The notes under the pieces: generated by a model
The model's database searches: none
Told to the model about the DNA's origin: nothing
Seen by the model: the letters and a program-made list of their open reading frames with translations, nothing else
Shown here: positions 34,883 through 45,888 of the stretch, in pieces
Layout of the letters: each line of letters begins with the position of its first letter
Position numbering within the stretch: position 1 is the stretch's first letter
Program-made: the position numbers and the translations under genes
NCBI GenBank assembly: GCA_963978545.1
Contig: OZ021731.1
Location: forward strand, 22,059,593-22,123,592
Origin: Linyphia triangularis
Lineage: Eukaryota; Arthropoda; Arachnida; Araneae; Linyphiidae
DNA length: 64,000 nucleotides
Reading direction: 5' to 3'

Positions 34883-35587
34883 ATATCTTCCCAAAAAAAC
34901 AACTAGTCGTTGTAAAAGAACCCGCCAAGTCAGCCAGAAAAGTTATGAAATCTAATGTTGGCCGCCAAGTGGCCGCGTTTAATTTTTTTGGGGTACTTCT
35001 ACACAATGAACTAAATTGTGATTATTAGGGGGGGGGGATAAGCATAGGCAATCAGTACTTTGCAGGCTTCAGTTTTTATAGAATTAATCTCAATTCAGTG
35101 CAATGAGTTATAAAGTAGCTGAAGCAAATGAAATGGAATTAATCCGAAATAACTGTAGCCTGCCAAGTACTGATTGTCTATGCTTATACCCCCCCCCCTA
35201 ATAATCACAATTTAGTTCATTGTGTACAAGTACCCCAAAGAAAATAAACACGGCCGCTTAGCGGCAAACGTTATATTTTATAACTTTTTCTAGAAGACTT
35301 GGCGTTTTTTTTTTACAACGTCTATACTAAACTTCAACTTAACTAGACATCACTTAGACGGTAGATCGTGACAGTGCTCATAGGTATTTAATCCACTTTG
35401 CGGAGTGAAGACATAATTCTCGCCAAACTTTATAGCCTTTTGTTCTCTACAGGGTTGAGGTTTGGCGAACATTATGCTTTCACGCCGCCAAAATGGATTA
35501 AATACCTATGAGCACTGTCACGATCTACCGTCTAAGTGATGTCTAGTTAAGTTGAAGTTTAGTATAGTTGTTTTTTTGGGAAGATAT
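34883..35587. mobile_element. 705-bp foldback element able to form a three-way junction
   Basis: The outer stem is a perfect 23-bp inverted repeat, ATATCTTCCCAAAAAAACAA..., at 34883-34905 and 35565-35587. Inside are two complete hairpins, side by side. Hairpin 1 pairs 34908-35072 with 35152-35320 (imperfect; core AGTACTGATTG, TGGCGG/CCGC and CGTTGTAAAA blocks). Hairpin 2 pairs 35323-35395 with 35494-35566, which look perfect over 73 bp, and continues imperfectly toward about 35437/35457. Almost every base is therefore in a stem. There is no coding frame. I cannot place it in a known family; it may be a foldback transposon or a compound of nested MITEs. Confidence 0.8.
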
Positions 35588-36840
35588 ATATCTTCCTTTG
35601 AGTACTTACGTATAGCTTTTTGTTGGAGGTTAACTACGTTTACGAGAGCTATAGAATTATTCGACAATTTTATTCGTCTCATTAAAATTATTATAGTTTT
35701 AAGAAAGTTTAAAAAATATTCTCAACGACGTCCATCAATTACCGGAGAATTACAGGAATTTTTTTCTGACAAACTTATGTTTACAGGAGAATAGACCATG
35801 AAGTAATTATGCATTGAATGAGAATGATGATAACATAAAATTATTTGCAATAAATAGAGTTGATTCAAATTTGCAAAAAATTTTGGCAAAAGGGGAAAAA
35901 AAAATAAAAAAATCATCAATTGGTAATCATTTCATACTTGCTAAGTTCACCAATGGTCGATAGTATAATGCGTAAGTACCCTTTTTTATTATTATTATTA
36001 TTAGGGATGGAACGGATATCCGGCAAATATCCGATATCCGGCATATCCGGCTGATTTTTCAATATCCGAAACCCCGTCGGATATCCGATTTGAAATACCG
36101 GACATCCGATAATTTCATTCGGATATCCGGCCACCAGGTATCCACAAGAAATAATTTTTTGCAAAAAATAGTGATCTTTTGCGGACAAAGGGGACACCGC
36201 ATCCTATACTTTTTTTTCTTGGACATAAATTGCAGTCAAGTTAGAAAACAAAAAAGTTCCTTCTTGAGAACTATGCTTTGGCATATCCCTAACTTCAGAG
36301 ATGAGGTAGGGCGCCGAGTTGATAAGCATAAACCATTCCTCCAATCTTTTTCCATACACATCCTTCATACGTGTTTTGCAATATGTTCTTTTCATTCCAA
36401 GTTTATGATCTGATTAATTCCAGATGTTATATTTGAATGCTTCTCCATAAAACACGAACCGAAATTCTAATAAATAGTACTTTTTTTCCATAACATAAGC
36501 TACTTGTTAAGAGTTTTAGTTTTTAACTCACTTTCTCCTTTTTTTCTGACATTCGCTAGCGAGTAAAAAGCAATAAATAGCTAATGCGCACTCCTCAATG
36601 CTTTTTTTTTTGTTCTATCGACGATAATACCCTACCCCTTTATGCTGTGAATGGTATGGTCTAATTTCTGATTTTTCATTGGCAAAAGTTGAAAGCTGGT
36701 ATATTTTTTCTGACGTAAAATGAAGTATTGTAATTTTTAGGTCTTTAACGCAGCGCCACAATGTGGAATTATATTTAGCTCTCTAGAATGTCTTGAATCA
36801 TAGTTTTCTCCAATTACAATCCAATTTATGATTTTTAATA

Positions 36841-37200
36841 ATGGCTCATTTAAAATCACCCATTTGGAAGTATTTTAAAATTAATGGAAATGACGAAAGC
36901 AAAGCCCTATGTGTTACTTGCTCCACAGAATCGTTTAAAAAATACATTGTGCGAGGCAAAAGCCCAAAATCCTTTCCCACAAAACCCTTATGGAACCATT
37001 TAATGAGTGTGCATAAGGAAATTCACCGAAGCTTAAAAGACTCACTAAATGAATCAAATATTGATGAACAAGAAAAAAAAATTCATCAAAACAAGAAATG
37101 CACGCAGACAACATTGGAATCGACATTATTTGTACCAAAATTGTGGAGCTTAGATGATCCTAAAGCAAAAGCCTTAACCGCAAAAATATGTAAGTACTAA
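36841..37200 (+). pseudogene. hAT transposase N-terminal exon with BED zinc finger
   Basis: 119 codons from ATG. Residues about 5-65 form a BED finger: the aromatic SPIWKYF opening, then C-x2-C (LCVTC), and the C-terminal H-x4-H in NHLMSVHKEIH. The tail WSLDDPKAKALTAKI resembles the start of the hAT DNA-binding/dimer region. At 37189-37195 the sequence ATAT|GTAAGTAC is a good splice donor, so the ORF is probably exon 1 of a formerly spliced transposase. The catalytic RNase-H domain is nowhere in the element. The remaining protein could only bind DNA. Confidence 0.75.
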
Positions 37201-37415
37201 TTTTGTTTGTTTATATTAAATATATATTTTAAATATGGTATAACATAATGTTAAACACAATTCTGAAATATTTTCATCACATTGCAGAATGTTTGATACA
37301 ATTTTAAGTAACACACAAAACAAAATGGTGATGAAGTTTCAAAATTGTTCAGCAAGTGTAGGTATTGGCATCACTAAAACATCGTTTCATCAACTAAAGT
37401 TTAAATAAAAAAAAT

Positions 37416-37675
37416 TAACTCAGTGGCGTGACAGCCCGTGTGGACCAAGGCCTGCTGGGCCCAGCTCAGCTTTCTTGACTGTGGCATTTGTGTGTCACAT
37501 GGCAGATGTTCCGGTCAGATGGTCATTCTGACGCCGAACCCCAGTGTTTAGTTCCCAAGCATGCATGGTCCTCCTCAGTTTATTTCTTTCAGGTATAAAC
37601 AGCTAAGTCAACCTTGCCCAGTCCGCGAATCAAACCATGGACCTGTGGCATGCAGTGCGGTGCGCTAACCACTAA
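37416..37675 (-). repeat. tRNA-derived SINE (family 2), second copy, nested in hAT element
   Basis: Diverged copy of the SINE at 10332-10612: shared AACTCAGTGGCGTGAC tail end, CAGTGTTTAGTTCCCAAGCA and GTCAACCTTGCCCAGTCC. On the minus strand the head reads GGTTAGCGCACCGCACTGC, with a B-box-like GTTTGATTCGCGG. Confidence 0.75.
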
Positions 37676-37925
37676 TTATAATTTACTTGATACTTCATAT
37701 CATGACCATTTTTTTCGTATAGCATATCGTATAACTATCGTTTATAGTATATAGACCGAATATCCGGTCGGATATCCGGTGAAATCCGTTTCGGATATCC
37801 GTATCCGGTAGACATGGTACCCCGGATATCCGAAATCCGGTATCCGGCAAAACTCACATCCGTTCCATCCCTAATTATTATTTCTTGATTTTAGGGGCTT
37901 TGCGGTGTGTGGGGAGTTTCACCTC

Positions 37926-37929
<4 letters not shown>

Positions 37930-37958
<29 letters not shown>
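37930..37958. repeat. (TA)n microsatellite
   Basis: About 14 TA units just outside the hAT element's right flank. Confidence 0.9.
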
Positions 37959-37961
<3 letters not shown>

Positions 37962-38090
37962 GTAAGTTTTTTAAGTTTTATAATTATAACCCCAATAGAA
38001 ATGAGTTTGAATTAAGATTTTCGAACATTTCCCCGTGCAGGGGATTCGGGGATAAAATCTCGATTCTGAGATTTTTTCTCTTTGTATATA

Positions 38091-39731
38091 CAGTGAGCCA
38101 CAAAATTGAGTATACACCTCTAAAACTTTTAGACTTCTTTCAATTACAAATTAAATATTGATTTAAAATAGATATTTTTTTTTTATCCTAGATACTTTAA
38201 CCTCTGCTTTACCATCCTATAATAACACAATTCTATAGTTAACTTATTTATTACGAAAAAAGTTAAGCGATTCGAAGAAAAGATAGAAAACCATGCCACA
38301 AAATTGAGTATACACTTCTTATATTTGTAAATTTTGCCACCACTTTTTTTAGTTTCAAATTTTCTTGAAAGAGTTTCAGGAGTAGCTACTGATTATAGCA
38401 CGTGCCATTGCACTTCAACGCTTTTAAATAGTATTTTTTCTCATTTAAAATCGTAAAATCAGCTCTCGTAGAGAAACTACTGAATCTGAACTTTTGTTGG
38501 TTGTAAAATGGTCGAAAGAGGGCAAATCTCTTCGAGAAATCGCTTCGTTGATTAGTGTAACTCATGGTTGTGTTCAAAAAATACTACAGAAATTTAAAAA
38601 ATCTGGATCTGTGGCCACTATTCCTTTAAGAGGACGTAAAGAAATACTGAGTGCTACAGCGAAGAGGAAGATCATTCACTCAGTAAAGAAAGATCCGAGG
38701 GTGAGTGCCTTTAAACTAGCTTTATCGATGTCCTCTACAATCCGGAAAAAGATCTCAGATGAAACAATTCGATGTACCCTTCACCAATATGGGTTTCATA
38801 GCCGTACACCAATACGAAAGCCACTCATCAATTAAGTGAATAGAAAAAAGAGTGATTTTCGCCAAAGAACATCGTTTAAAGCCTATTTCTTTCTGGAACA
38901 CTGTAATATTTTCTGATGAAAGTAAGTTTAATCTTTACGGAAGCGATAGACGATTTAAAATATGGAGAGAAGCTGGGAAAGCACTGGCACCTAAAAACAC
39001 CATTAAGACATTCAAGTTCGGAGGTGGATCTGTCCTCGTTTGGGGTTGTATGTCGGCTAAAGGAGTTGGAGAGCTTGCTTTTATTGATGGTATTATGGAC
39101 AAACATGTATATTTGGGGATTTTAAATGATAACTTGAAAAAAAGTGCCAGTAAGTTGGGGCTTGGGTCAAGCTTCATATTCCAGCAGGACAACGACCCCA
39201 AGCATACAGCGAAGGTTATGAAGTTATACTTGCTGTACCATTGCAGGAAGCAATTACACACTCCAGCCCAGTCTCCAGACCTAAACGTCATCGAAAATTT
39301 GTGGTCGCAATTAGAGAAAGCTGTACATGAGCACGAAATCACAAGCAAGGAAGTTCTCAAGAAGGTTCTAAGAGAAGAATGGGATAAAATTTCTGTTGAA
39401 ATCACTAAAACACTAGTAGAATCTATGCCCAGAAGATTACAAGCTGTAATTCAAGCAAAAGGTTATGCAACAAAATATTAATTTGTACGTTAAAAGGAAA
39501 TTAATAAAGGTGTATACTTATTTTTGTGGTGTTGTTTTTCGTCTCGTCTCAGATCTTTTATTTTTTTTCGTAAAAAATAAATAAACGTAACAATTTTATT
39601 AGTATAGTATGGTAAAGCATAGACTAAAGTATATAAGGTAAAAATTTCAATCATCTTAAAGCAATATTTAATTTGTAATTGCAAAAATTCTCCAAGTTTC
39701 TAAGGTGTATATTCAATTTTGTGGCCCACTC
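38091..39731 (+). mobile_element. 1.64-kb Tc1 element with double (IR/DR) ends
   Basis: The outer ends CAGTGAGCCACAAAATTGAG (38091) and, inverted, GAGTGGGCCACAAAATTGAA (to 39731) are flanked by TA. A second copy of the CCACAAAATTGAGTATACAC motif lies ~200 bp inside the left end (about 38296). An inverted one (GGTGTATACTTATTTTTGTGG) lies about 195 bp inside the right end (39509). This paired arrangement is the IR/DR layout of Sleeping Beauty-type Tc1 elements. A transposase gene fills the interior but is broken. Confidence 0.9.
38449..39481 (+). pseudogene. Tc1 DD34E transposase, inactivated by stop and frameshift
   Basis: 5' part (38449-38835): a paired-like HTH (LREIASLISVTHGCVQKIL), a GRKE AT-hook-like turn, and a second HTH. 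3' part (38852-39481): the catalytic domain with D in IFSDESKF, D in FQQDNDPKHT, and E in NVIENLW, spaced 34 residues apart (DD34E). AQSPDLN is intact, and the C-terminus MPRRLQAVIQAKG is complete. Two lesions separate the halves: a TAA where a lysine codon is expected (38833-38835), and a one-base loss in the A-run at about 38844-38849. No ATG is visible at the expected start. Otherwise the frame is clean, so inactivation is recent. Confidence 0.9.
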
Positions 39732-40036
39732 TATGTTAAACCTTACAATCATACCAAGTTTCATAGTTTTTGCACCAATCGAAATACTTTAGAATATATC
39801 AGTGAATGAGTCTCAAAATATGCCGTTTTTGAATTTTATTTTCTCGACAACCAATATCATTGAAGATTTAATACTTGGAGTCTAATTGGTTAACAGTTAC
39901 CCCTAAAAGAGATGTAAGTTTTTAGGTATATTGTAATGAGCATATATGAGAAGATCAAAATGCGTCTGTTTTGCTTCCAGTAAAAGGTGTCGTGTAGTGA
40001 ACATGGCGGATGCACTGCATGCCCTGCACCAAGATA

Positions 40037-41590
40037 TTGCACCGAGTTACATAATAATCGCACCACTTTGTTTGTTCCGTGTAAAAACTGTATAATACAT
40101 TTCTGCATGAGTTTGAAATAGTACTTCCTAAAATCAGAATAATGCATTTAAATGGCAAGCTTGTTATCAAGCTGTTAGGAGATTTGGTTCATAAGCAAAT
40201 GTTTAAAAAAAAAAATGGAAATTTGATGTTGCAAAATGATAGCACCACTCCTACTTTTAAGTGGAATAATCGGTTACAGATAAGAATGAGCAGTTGGGTT
40301 TTAAACAAACAGGTATATAAAAGTTTCCTTTGATCAAGTTGAATAATCTTACTTAGCATTTATTGTGAATAAGTCTAGCTAATTGATTCGAAAAGGTTTA
40401 ATTAAATATGGGAAGGAAAAAACCGTTATCAGATCTTGAAAAGTAGCAAATTGCAGCTTTCAACTAAGCAGGATAATTGTCACGGTATATAGCAAGACAA
40501 ATTGGACGTTTACCTCACGTGGTTAATAATTTTCTCCATCTTTTATTAAAATATGGGAAGCAGAAATTCACTGGACGACTTCGAAAGCTAACAATGTGGC
40601 AAGAAATATTAGTTGTAAAGAAACTAAAACTCGGTGAAACAATGATCATAAGACCTTTCGATCAATATTCACAACTACTTTAATTATTGTCTACTTTATC
40701 AAGAGTGGTCAGGCAGAATGAACATCTTGTGTACAAGAAAAGAAAACACAGCCGAGACTTACAGAGGTTCACAAGCAAAAAAGAATGCAATGGGCTAAAG
40801 AACATACGACTTGAAAAGGACAGTGGTGAAAAAAAATGAATCTAGATGGTTCTGACGGTCATACTATTGTACGGATCTCCGAAATGAAGAAAGAATTTTC
40901 TCTCATAAGAGACAATGTGGGGGAGCAATTGCTAATGCTTTGGGTTGGTTTTGGAAGTGCAGGGTTCGAAACAAATGAAACCAGAGGTTTATTAAGACAT
41001 TATGGAAATTTTCTGCCGTTTGGAGAAATAAAATTGGGGGGGGGGGGGGGGGGCATTTTGGAAATTCCAACAGAACAACGCAAGTATTCATGTTGCCAAC
41101 TCGTCTTGGGAGCAGTTCTTAGTTAACGGAGTACAGGAAATAAACTGGTCAGGTTATTCTCCTGATTTGAACCCCATACAGAACGCCGGTATCATAAGCA
41201 AGGCCGTATACACCAATGGAAGGCAATACGTAACTGTTGAAGAATTTAAAGATTCCATTATAACATAATGGCATAATATTTACTCAGATTTACTCAAACG
41301 TCTAGTAAAAAGCGTGTCTGATCGAACTTTTTAAGTTATAACACAAAAGCGTTCATTTACAAGGTGACTGGTTCTATCATTTCGCAACATAATATTTGTA
41401 TTTTTTTTATTTTTTTTTTATTTTCTTATTTCATTACATGAAAAGATAAACATGTATTATGTTTTTATTTTGTTATTTACATTCTTATTTTGTATGTTGT
41501 CAATAAAAATGTAAATTTTAATTATTTTTTCTAATCATTAATATGCTAGGTTTAAAATACATGGTGGTTCTATCAATATGCAACGCGGCG
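40037..41590 (+). mobile_element. old Tc3-like element with double inverted ends
   Basis: The left outer end (~40037, CCGAGTTACATAATAATCGC) matches inverted 41562-41590, with TA at 40035-40036 and 41591-41592. Inner repeats GTTGCAAAATGATAGCACCA (about 40228) and, inverted, GTTGCGAAATGATAGAACCA (about 41390) give the same IR/DR design as its neighbour. The transposase is heavily mutated and the ends are far more diverged. A G-run (41036-41054) has expanded inside. Confidence 0.7.
40408..41335 (+). pseudogene. degenerate Tc3-like transposase
   Basis: It starts ATG with MGRKKPLSDLEK, the typical Tc3-like opening, and passes through stop codons and a frameshift into IARQIGRLPHVVNNFL (HTH). The central NLDGSDG and a degraded 'WVGFGSAG' box mark the catalytic core. 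The end reads GYSPDLNPIQNAG in place of the usual SPDLNPIEN, so the last acidic residue is lost. Final YTNGRQYVTVEEFKDSII and KRLVKSVSDR match the family's C-terminus. It has many stops and frameshifts and cannot encode protein. Confidence 0.75.
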
Positions 41591-41995
41591 TATAATCCAC
41601 CTTCCGAGAAACCTTTTTTAAAACCTTTTCCTCATTAATACAACAAGCAAAAATAACTTTGGCAAGATAGGTAGTTGCATTACCTGACCCCCTCCCCTTC
41701 CTCGAAAAAAAATAAAAAATAAATCCCCATTGATACAACAATACATTCCCTCCCCTACCTTTCTCCACAACCTCCGAGAAACAAATACTACTTACACAGT
41801 GTTTTCCTTTTAAATATTTACAAAGGGTATTTTCACCCCCTCTCTAAATTTTAAGGAGTATTTTTAAAATTCAAAGGGTATTTTTAAATTAATTTTTTTT
41901 TAAAACTAAAGCAAATTAAGTTTCTTGACAAAACTAATACCAAAAGCTTACCAAAAACACTTGATGGTTATAAACATTAAACTAACTCTTAACAC

Positions 41996-42431
41996 ACGGT
42001 GGGCCGCGTAGCCCAGTCGGGAGAGTATCGTTCTCGCAACTAGTAGGTTGCGAGCCCTGAGGTTGCGAGTTCGGGCCTGGGACAGACTAAAGACCGCCGT
42101 GTCGCAAAGTCCTCCAAGTTCCCATACAAATCAATACCTCTGGGGGTGGCAAAGCCAAGTCTTCTGGTGGAATTTTCTGCTTGGTATTGCCTCTAAATTA
42201 AGAAGTTCCACATACGGTCGGTAGTGCTGCCATCTATCGGGTAGCTACCGAAAGAGGTAGAAATGAACTCTTCGGTGGCTATAGATAGACTTGAGCACTC
42301 TCACTCGCAAGTGTGCGCTTACATCCTGTGCAGTACTGCGCCCACAGCCAATCTGTACGGGATATGGGGTTGGTACAAAATGCTTAAGCAGAGGTACCTT
42401 AGTCCCCATAGTCCTTGATAAGAAGAAGAAT
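41996..42431 (+). repeat. tRNA-derived SINE (family 3) with 9-bp target duplication
   Basis: The plus-strand head has A box TAGCCCAGTCGGGAGAGTA and B box GAGTTCGGGCC. A ~350-bp body and an (AAG)n tail follow. TCTTAACAC is duplicated at 41987-41995 and 42432-42440. The uninterrupted site can be read in the opposite arm of the host element (right arm near 45263), confirming insertion. Confidence 0.9.
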
Positions 42432-42452
42432 TCTTAACACTATGCCGTTAGG

Positions 42453-44244
42453 CAGGGGCGTACTGGGACACAAAAACGGCCAGGTGATTTTAGATTTACT
42501 CCGGCCCAAATTTTTAGTAGAATCATTGGTCAAATTTTACTGATTATTATATTTTATTTAAATATTTATATTTAATGATGAATGTCAATAATTAATAATT
42601 TTATTTATTATTTAATTTTAAATTGTTTTAATAATTAGTTTAATTAAAGCAAATTTTCCGTCTCCATTAGTCATTTACTTCCTTTGAGTAAATCTGACTT
42701 CCACAAAGTATTGATAGTTTGTTGTGAAACACGAAATCTAAATAGCAAAATAGAGATTATTCAGGTACATAACTTGTATATTTATTAGAAAATAACATCC
42801 GAAATTGTAGTATACACAGGTTATCCACAATTAAAGTTCAAGTTTCGAAATACTGTAAAAAAAAAAAAAAAAAATGCTGTTCAGATAGAGCCGAAAATAA
42901 TAGAAATTTGATCTGTATACACTCCAATGAGTGGGAAACGTAATGGTACGGTAAATAAAACTATTTCGAACTATTTTTCTTATCTTATGGCATCGCTTTT
43001 TGAAAGCCAAGTTTTGACATGAGAAATAATTGCATACTTTTGAAATCATATGTTTTGAAAGTCGAAATCACTCCGCGGTGATTATATTAAAAGTTTAACT
43101 TTCAAAAAGGAGTAAAAAATAAACAAGTGAGAATTACCAAAAAATTTACATGAATTTACGCGAAAAGGGTAAAAGTTATATGTTATAGGAAAAAAAATTG
43201 TATGAAATATTTTTATGCCATAAAGTTTCCCCTATTTTAAGTAAAGAGTCAGATCAAATTTCAGCTCCTTCTGATCAGTGTTTTTTTTTTTTTTTTATAG
43301 TTTTTCAAAAGTTGAACTTTAATTATGGACACCCTATATATTTAAACTTAAAAGTTGTAAAAATAAGTAAAAAAGTCATAATACGATCGTGTAGGGCAGG
43401 GCAGGGGTAGACAGACAGCAGATCTGGAGCGGCATGCGGCTGTTATCATGAATATTTGCGGTTCCTTAAGTTCTAAGTTCCTAACTTTTAACACTATTTT
43501 TAAAAGTCAATTCAACATTCACAGCGCCCCATGGTATCTTCTCAGTGGAAATACTGAATAATCAGAATGCGCAAAAGGCGTGAGTCATTAGATTCAATTT
43601 CGAGAAGCTTTTGTTTACGTTCGTTGCTCTCTTGCTTCAAGTTTTTCGCGCTTTCGCGCGCTGATAAAATGCTTCTTTGATATCCAATATTGAAAACACA
43701 TGGCATCGACTTCGTCCAAAATAAAGAGAAAAATTAATGTAGAAAATCTTAAATTTATGAGAGAATGGAATGAATTATATGGCGTTCATTCCAAACAAAA
43801 ATGGACTACCGACTTGTCTCATCTGCCATGATTTTTGTACCATAAAAAAAATATAAAAATCCTTTTTGTATCATAAAAAATATTTTTATTTTATAATAAA
43901 TATATTTGTGGTCGAAAATATTTATGTTTAAAAATTTTGGTATAAAAATATTTGTGGTTGAAAGCTCATATTGGTAGTGTTTATATTTATTTTGCGACTC
44001 TTTAAAAATTTTACAATTCTGGTTATTGAACGTTTGACTCTTAGCGCAGAAAAGTCTGCCGACCCCTGACGTAGGGGGCTGGTGGATACGGATTTCATTC
44101 AGTGTTTTTTTTTTTTTTTAAATATTTAAGTACTTTTAAAGCAACTACGTATACTTAAAAATGTGCACTGGACCGGCCCATTTTCTACATACACTGACCA
44201 GCCCGGTGATTGCACCGGATAACCCTATGGCCAGTACGCCCCTG
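42453..44244. mobile_element. 1.79-kb hAT-type element (outer), nested
   Basis: The ends are CAGGGGCGTACTGGGACA and, inverted, CAGGGGCGTACTGGCCAT. The flanks ccgttagg (42445-42452) and ccgttagt (44245-44252) match at 7 of 8 bases, and the empty site is preserved in the other arm of the host element. The outer part is AT-rich and non-coding, and another hAT element is nested inside. Confidence 0.8.
43397..44068 (+). mobile_element. ~0.67-kb hAT element nested inside another hAT
   Basis: Left end CAGGGCAGGGGTAGACAGAC, right end inverted CAGGGGTCGGCAGACTTTTC. The flanks gtgtaggg and acgtaggg agree at 6 of 8 positions. Inside, an ATG at 43701 opens a 43-codon frame (43701-43832) with KIKRKINVENLKFMREWNELY. 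This resembles the N-terminus of GTF2IRD2/EPM2AIP1-type hAT transposases, but it stops where the zinc finger should follow. Confidence 0.6.
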
Positions 44245-44786
44245 CCGTTAGTTTGACACCACGTTGGTGTCCCATAAAACTGTCCACACGCCACATTTGA
44301 TCGTGTAAATATAAAGCTTAAAAAAGGCTAGTACCTCAAACTTAACATAATTTATTAAAATACGGTAAATGACTAGAAAACAACAACTTTCCTGAAGGAA
44401 GTGATCCTGCTCGTATACGGGAGCAGTTAATACAGCAACTGTCTGTGCAAAGACAGGGTTATTAAATACATATAACGTACGGTATGGTAACAGGAGATTG
44501 GCACAGAAATTTACATAAAGGCAATTTACTAAATCTAACTAAATCTGAAATTACTAAAAGTTCTACACAAAAGCAGGCAATCTGATCAGGCTTGGCGGCA
44601 GTCTGCGCAGGCTCCATGTGCTGGTCGCCACAAAACTATCGAACAAATGCAGGCGACACCTCGAAAACGATCGAGCAAATGACGGAGAAGCAAAAATTGA
44701 TAATTTACGATATACCGAAAATCTCGAAAAAACACCGGCGATAGATATAGGTGAAATGGTCTAAACTTTTTACCAGTCCTACCAAT

Positions 44787-44788
<2 letters not shown>

Positions 44789-44828
<40 letters not shown>
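44789..44828. repeat. A-homopolymer (~40 bp)
   Basis: Uninterrupted A-run in the spacer of the inverted-repeat element. The minus-strand poly-Phe frame across it is an artefact. Confidence 0.9.
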
Positions 44829-44829
<1 letters not shown>

Positions 44830-45888
44830 AGATTAAACGTGCGGTCGACATAGTATTTAACTAAGATTTCCATGAACGCATGAGGTAACCTTTTTCTCTC
44901 TTTTGTGCTAGAAGACATGGTAAAAAGCCGGCGAAACACAATTAAGGAACGTGTGAAATTACATTTGAAAATTGTGAGGACGCTCCCCTACAATCCTCCT
45001 ACTAATGTACACGTGGTATCAGCAGCCCGACAATGACTTCAGTCAGTCCCTGGTCTGTGCGAGGCACGTTTGATCATGAATGCGCATGCGTAATTGCGTA
45101 ACTGGCGATTTCGGAGGGGATGATTCGTATATCGCATTTCGTTGGAAAACGAACGAAAATTTTGTATTTTTTCAAAAAAGGTCTCTATTTTCAAAGAAAA
45201 AGGGGCAGGGAGGTCCTTTGAAAAACGGCTAGGACCAACGTGGTGTCATCTAACGGCATAGTGTTAAGAGTTACTTATTTTACGTTTATAACCATCAAAT
45301 GTTTTTAATAAGCATTTAAAAAGCATATTTCCGATCCGATACGTGAAATCGCGATCGTGCATCATTGTTATAGTGGTAGTTGTTAGTTTTGTCAAAAAAC
45401 TTAATTTGTTTTGGTTTAAAAAAAAAATTTTTTTTTTTAATAATACCCCTTAAAATTTACAGAGGGAGTGAAAATACCCTTTGGAAATATTTTATTGGCG
45501 AACACTGGGCCTGGTTATTTTTCGTCTGCTTACCAGAGACAACACGATGTCCCACAAATCAGGGTTCTGGATATAATCCAACCTTATAACACCTTAGACT
45601 TATCAACCAACTAAAAAAGTGTTTTCAAGAATGTTTTTTTTCCCCCTTCAGATAATGTATATCAGTGCCGGTATATTGTATAAAAGTATATAAGCAAGGT
45701 ATTCAAACAAATTCACTTAATCTTTTTAGTTTAGAATATATACAGCAGATGTCGCCACCACAAACGCATGAAATTATCGATTTAACAATAGTAAATATTC
45801 TAATATACATTGTTTTAATTAGTAGAATAGAAAATGAAAAAAAAAGTTGTAAGTAAAAAACAATTCTTTGAACACACAATAATTAATC

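Larger units (their letters stand above)
36002..37873 (+). mobile_element. 1.87-kb hAT element with BED-finger ORF, non-autonomous
   Basis: The inverted ends are TAGGGATGGAACGGAT (36002) and its complement ending at 37873. An exact 8-bp duplication ATTATTAT flanks them (35994-36001 and 37874-37881). Within 140 bp of each end is a cluster of GGATATCCG/CCGGATAT motifs in both orientations, as expected of subterminal transposase-binding sites. The interior has only the transposase N-terminus and carries a SINE at 37416-37675. Confidence 0.9.
41797..45507. mobile_element. large inverted-repeat element with nested insertions
   Basis: Left arm 41797-44268 and right arm 45234-45507 are inverted copies: both read CAGTGTT..., AAAGGGTATTTTCAC, TTTGACAAAACTAA, TTGATGGTTATAAAC, AACTCTTAACACTATGCCGTTAG and GACACCACGTTGGT inward. 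The left arm is stretched by a SINE (41996-42431) and a hAT element (42453-44244). The ~965-bp spacer (44269-45233) carries an A-run of about 40 bases and no recognisable gene. The outer flanks do not show a matching target duplication, so it could be a transposon or an inverted duplication. Confidence 0.65.

Noticed and set aside
38852..39405. Antisense ORFs over the Tc1 transposase
   Set aside because: They are shadows of the DD34E catalytic domain on the plus strand.
41036..41054. Long G-run as a possible regulatory G-quadruplex
   Set aside because: It is a simple homopolymer expansion inside a dead transposon. Similar G/C runs elsewhere in the window border hAT ends.
41996..42075. Apparent tRNA gene with A and B boxes
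   Set aside because: There is no complete cloverleaf. The sequence continues into a SINE body with an (AAG)n tail and target duplications.
44586..44939. Minus-strand ORF with a long poly-Phe stretch
   Set aside because: It is the translation of a 40-base A-run, with no domain on either side.
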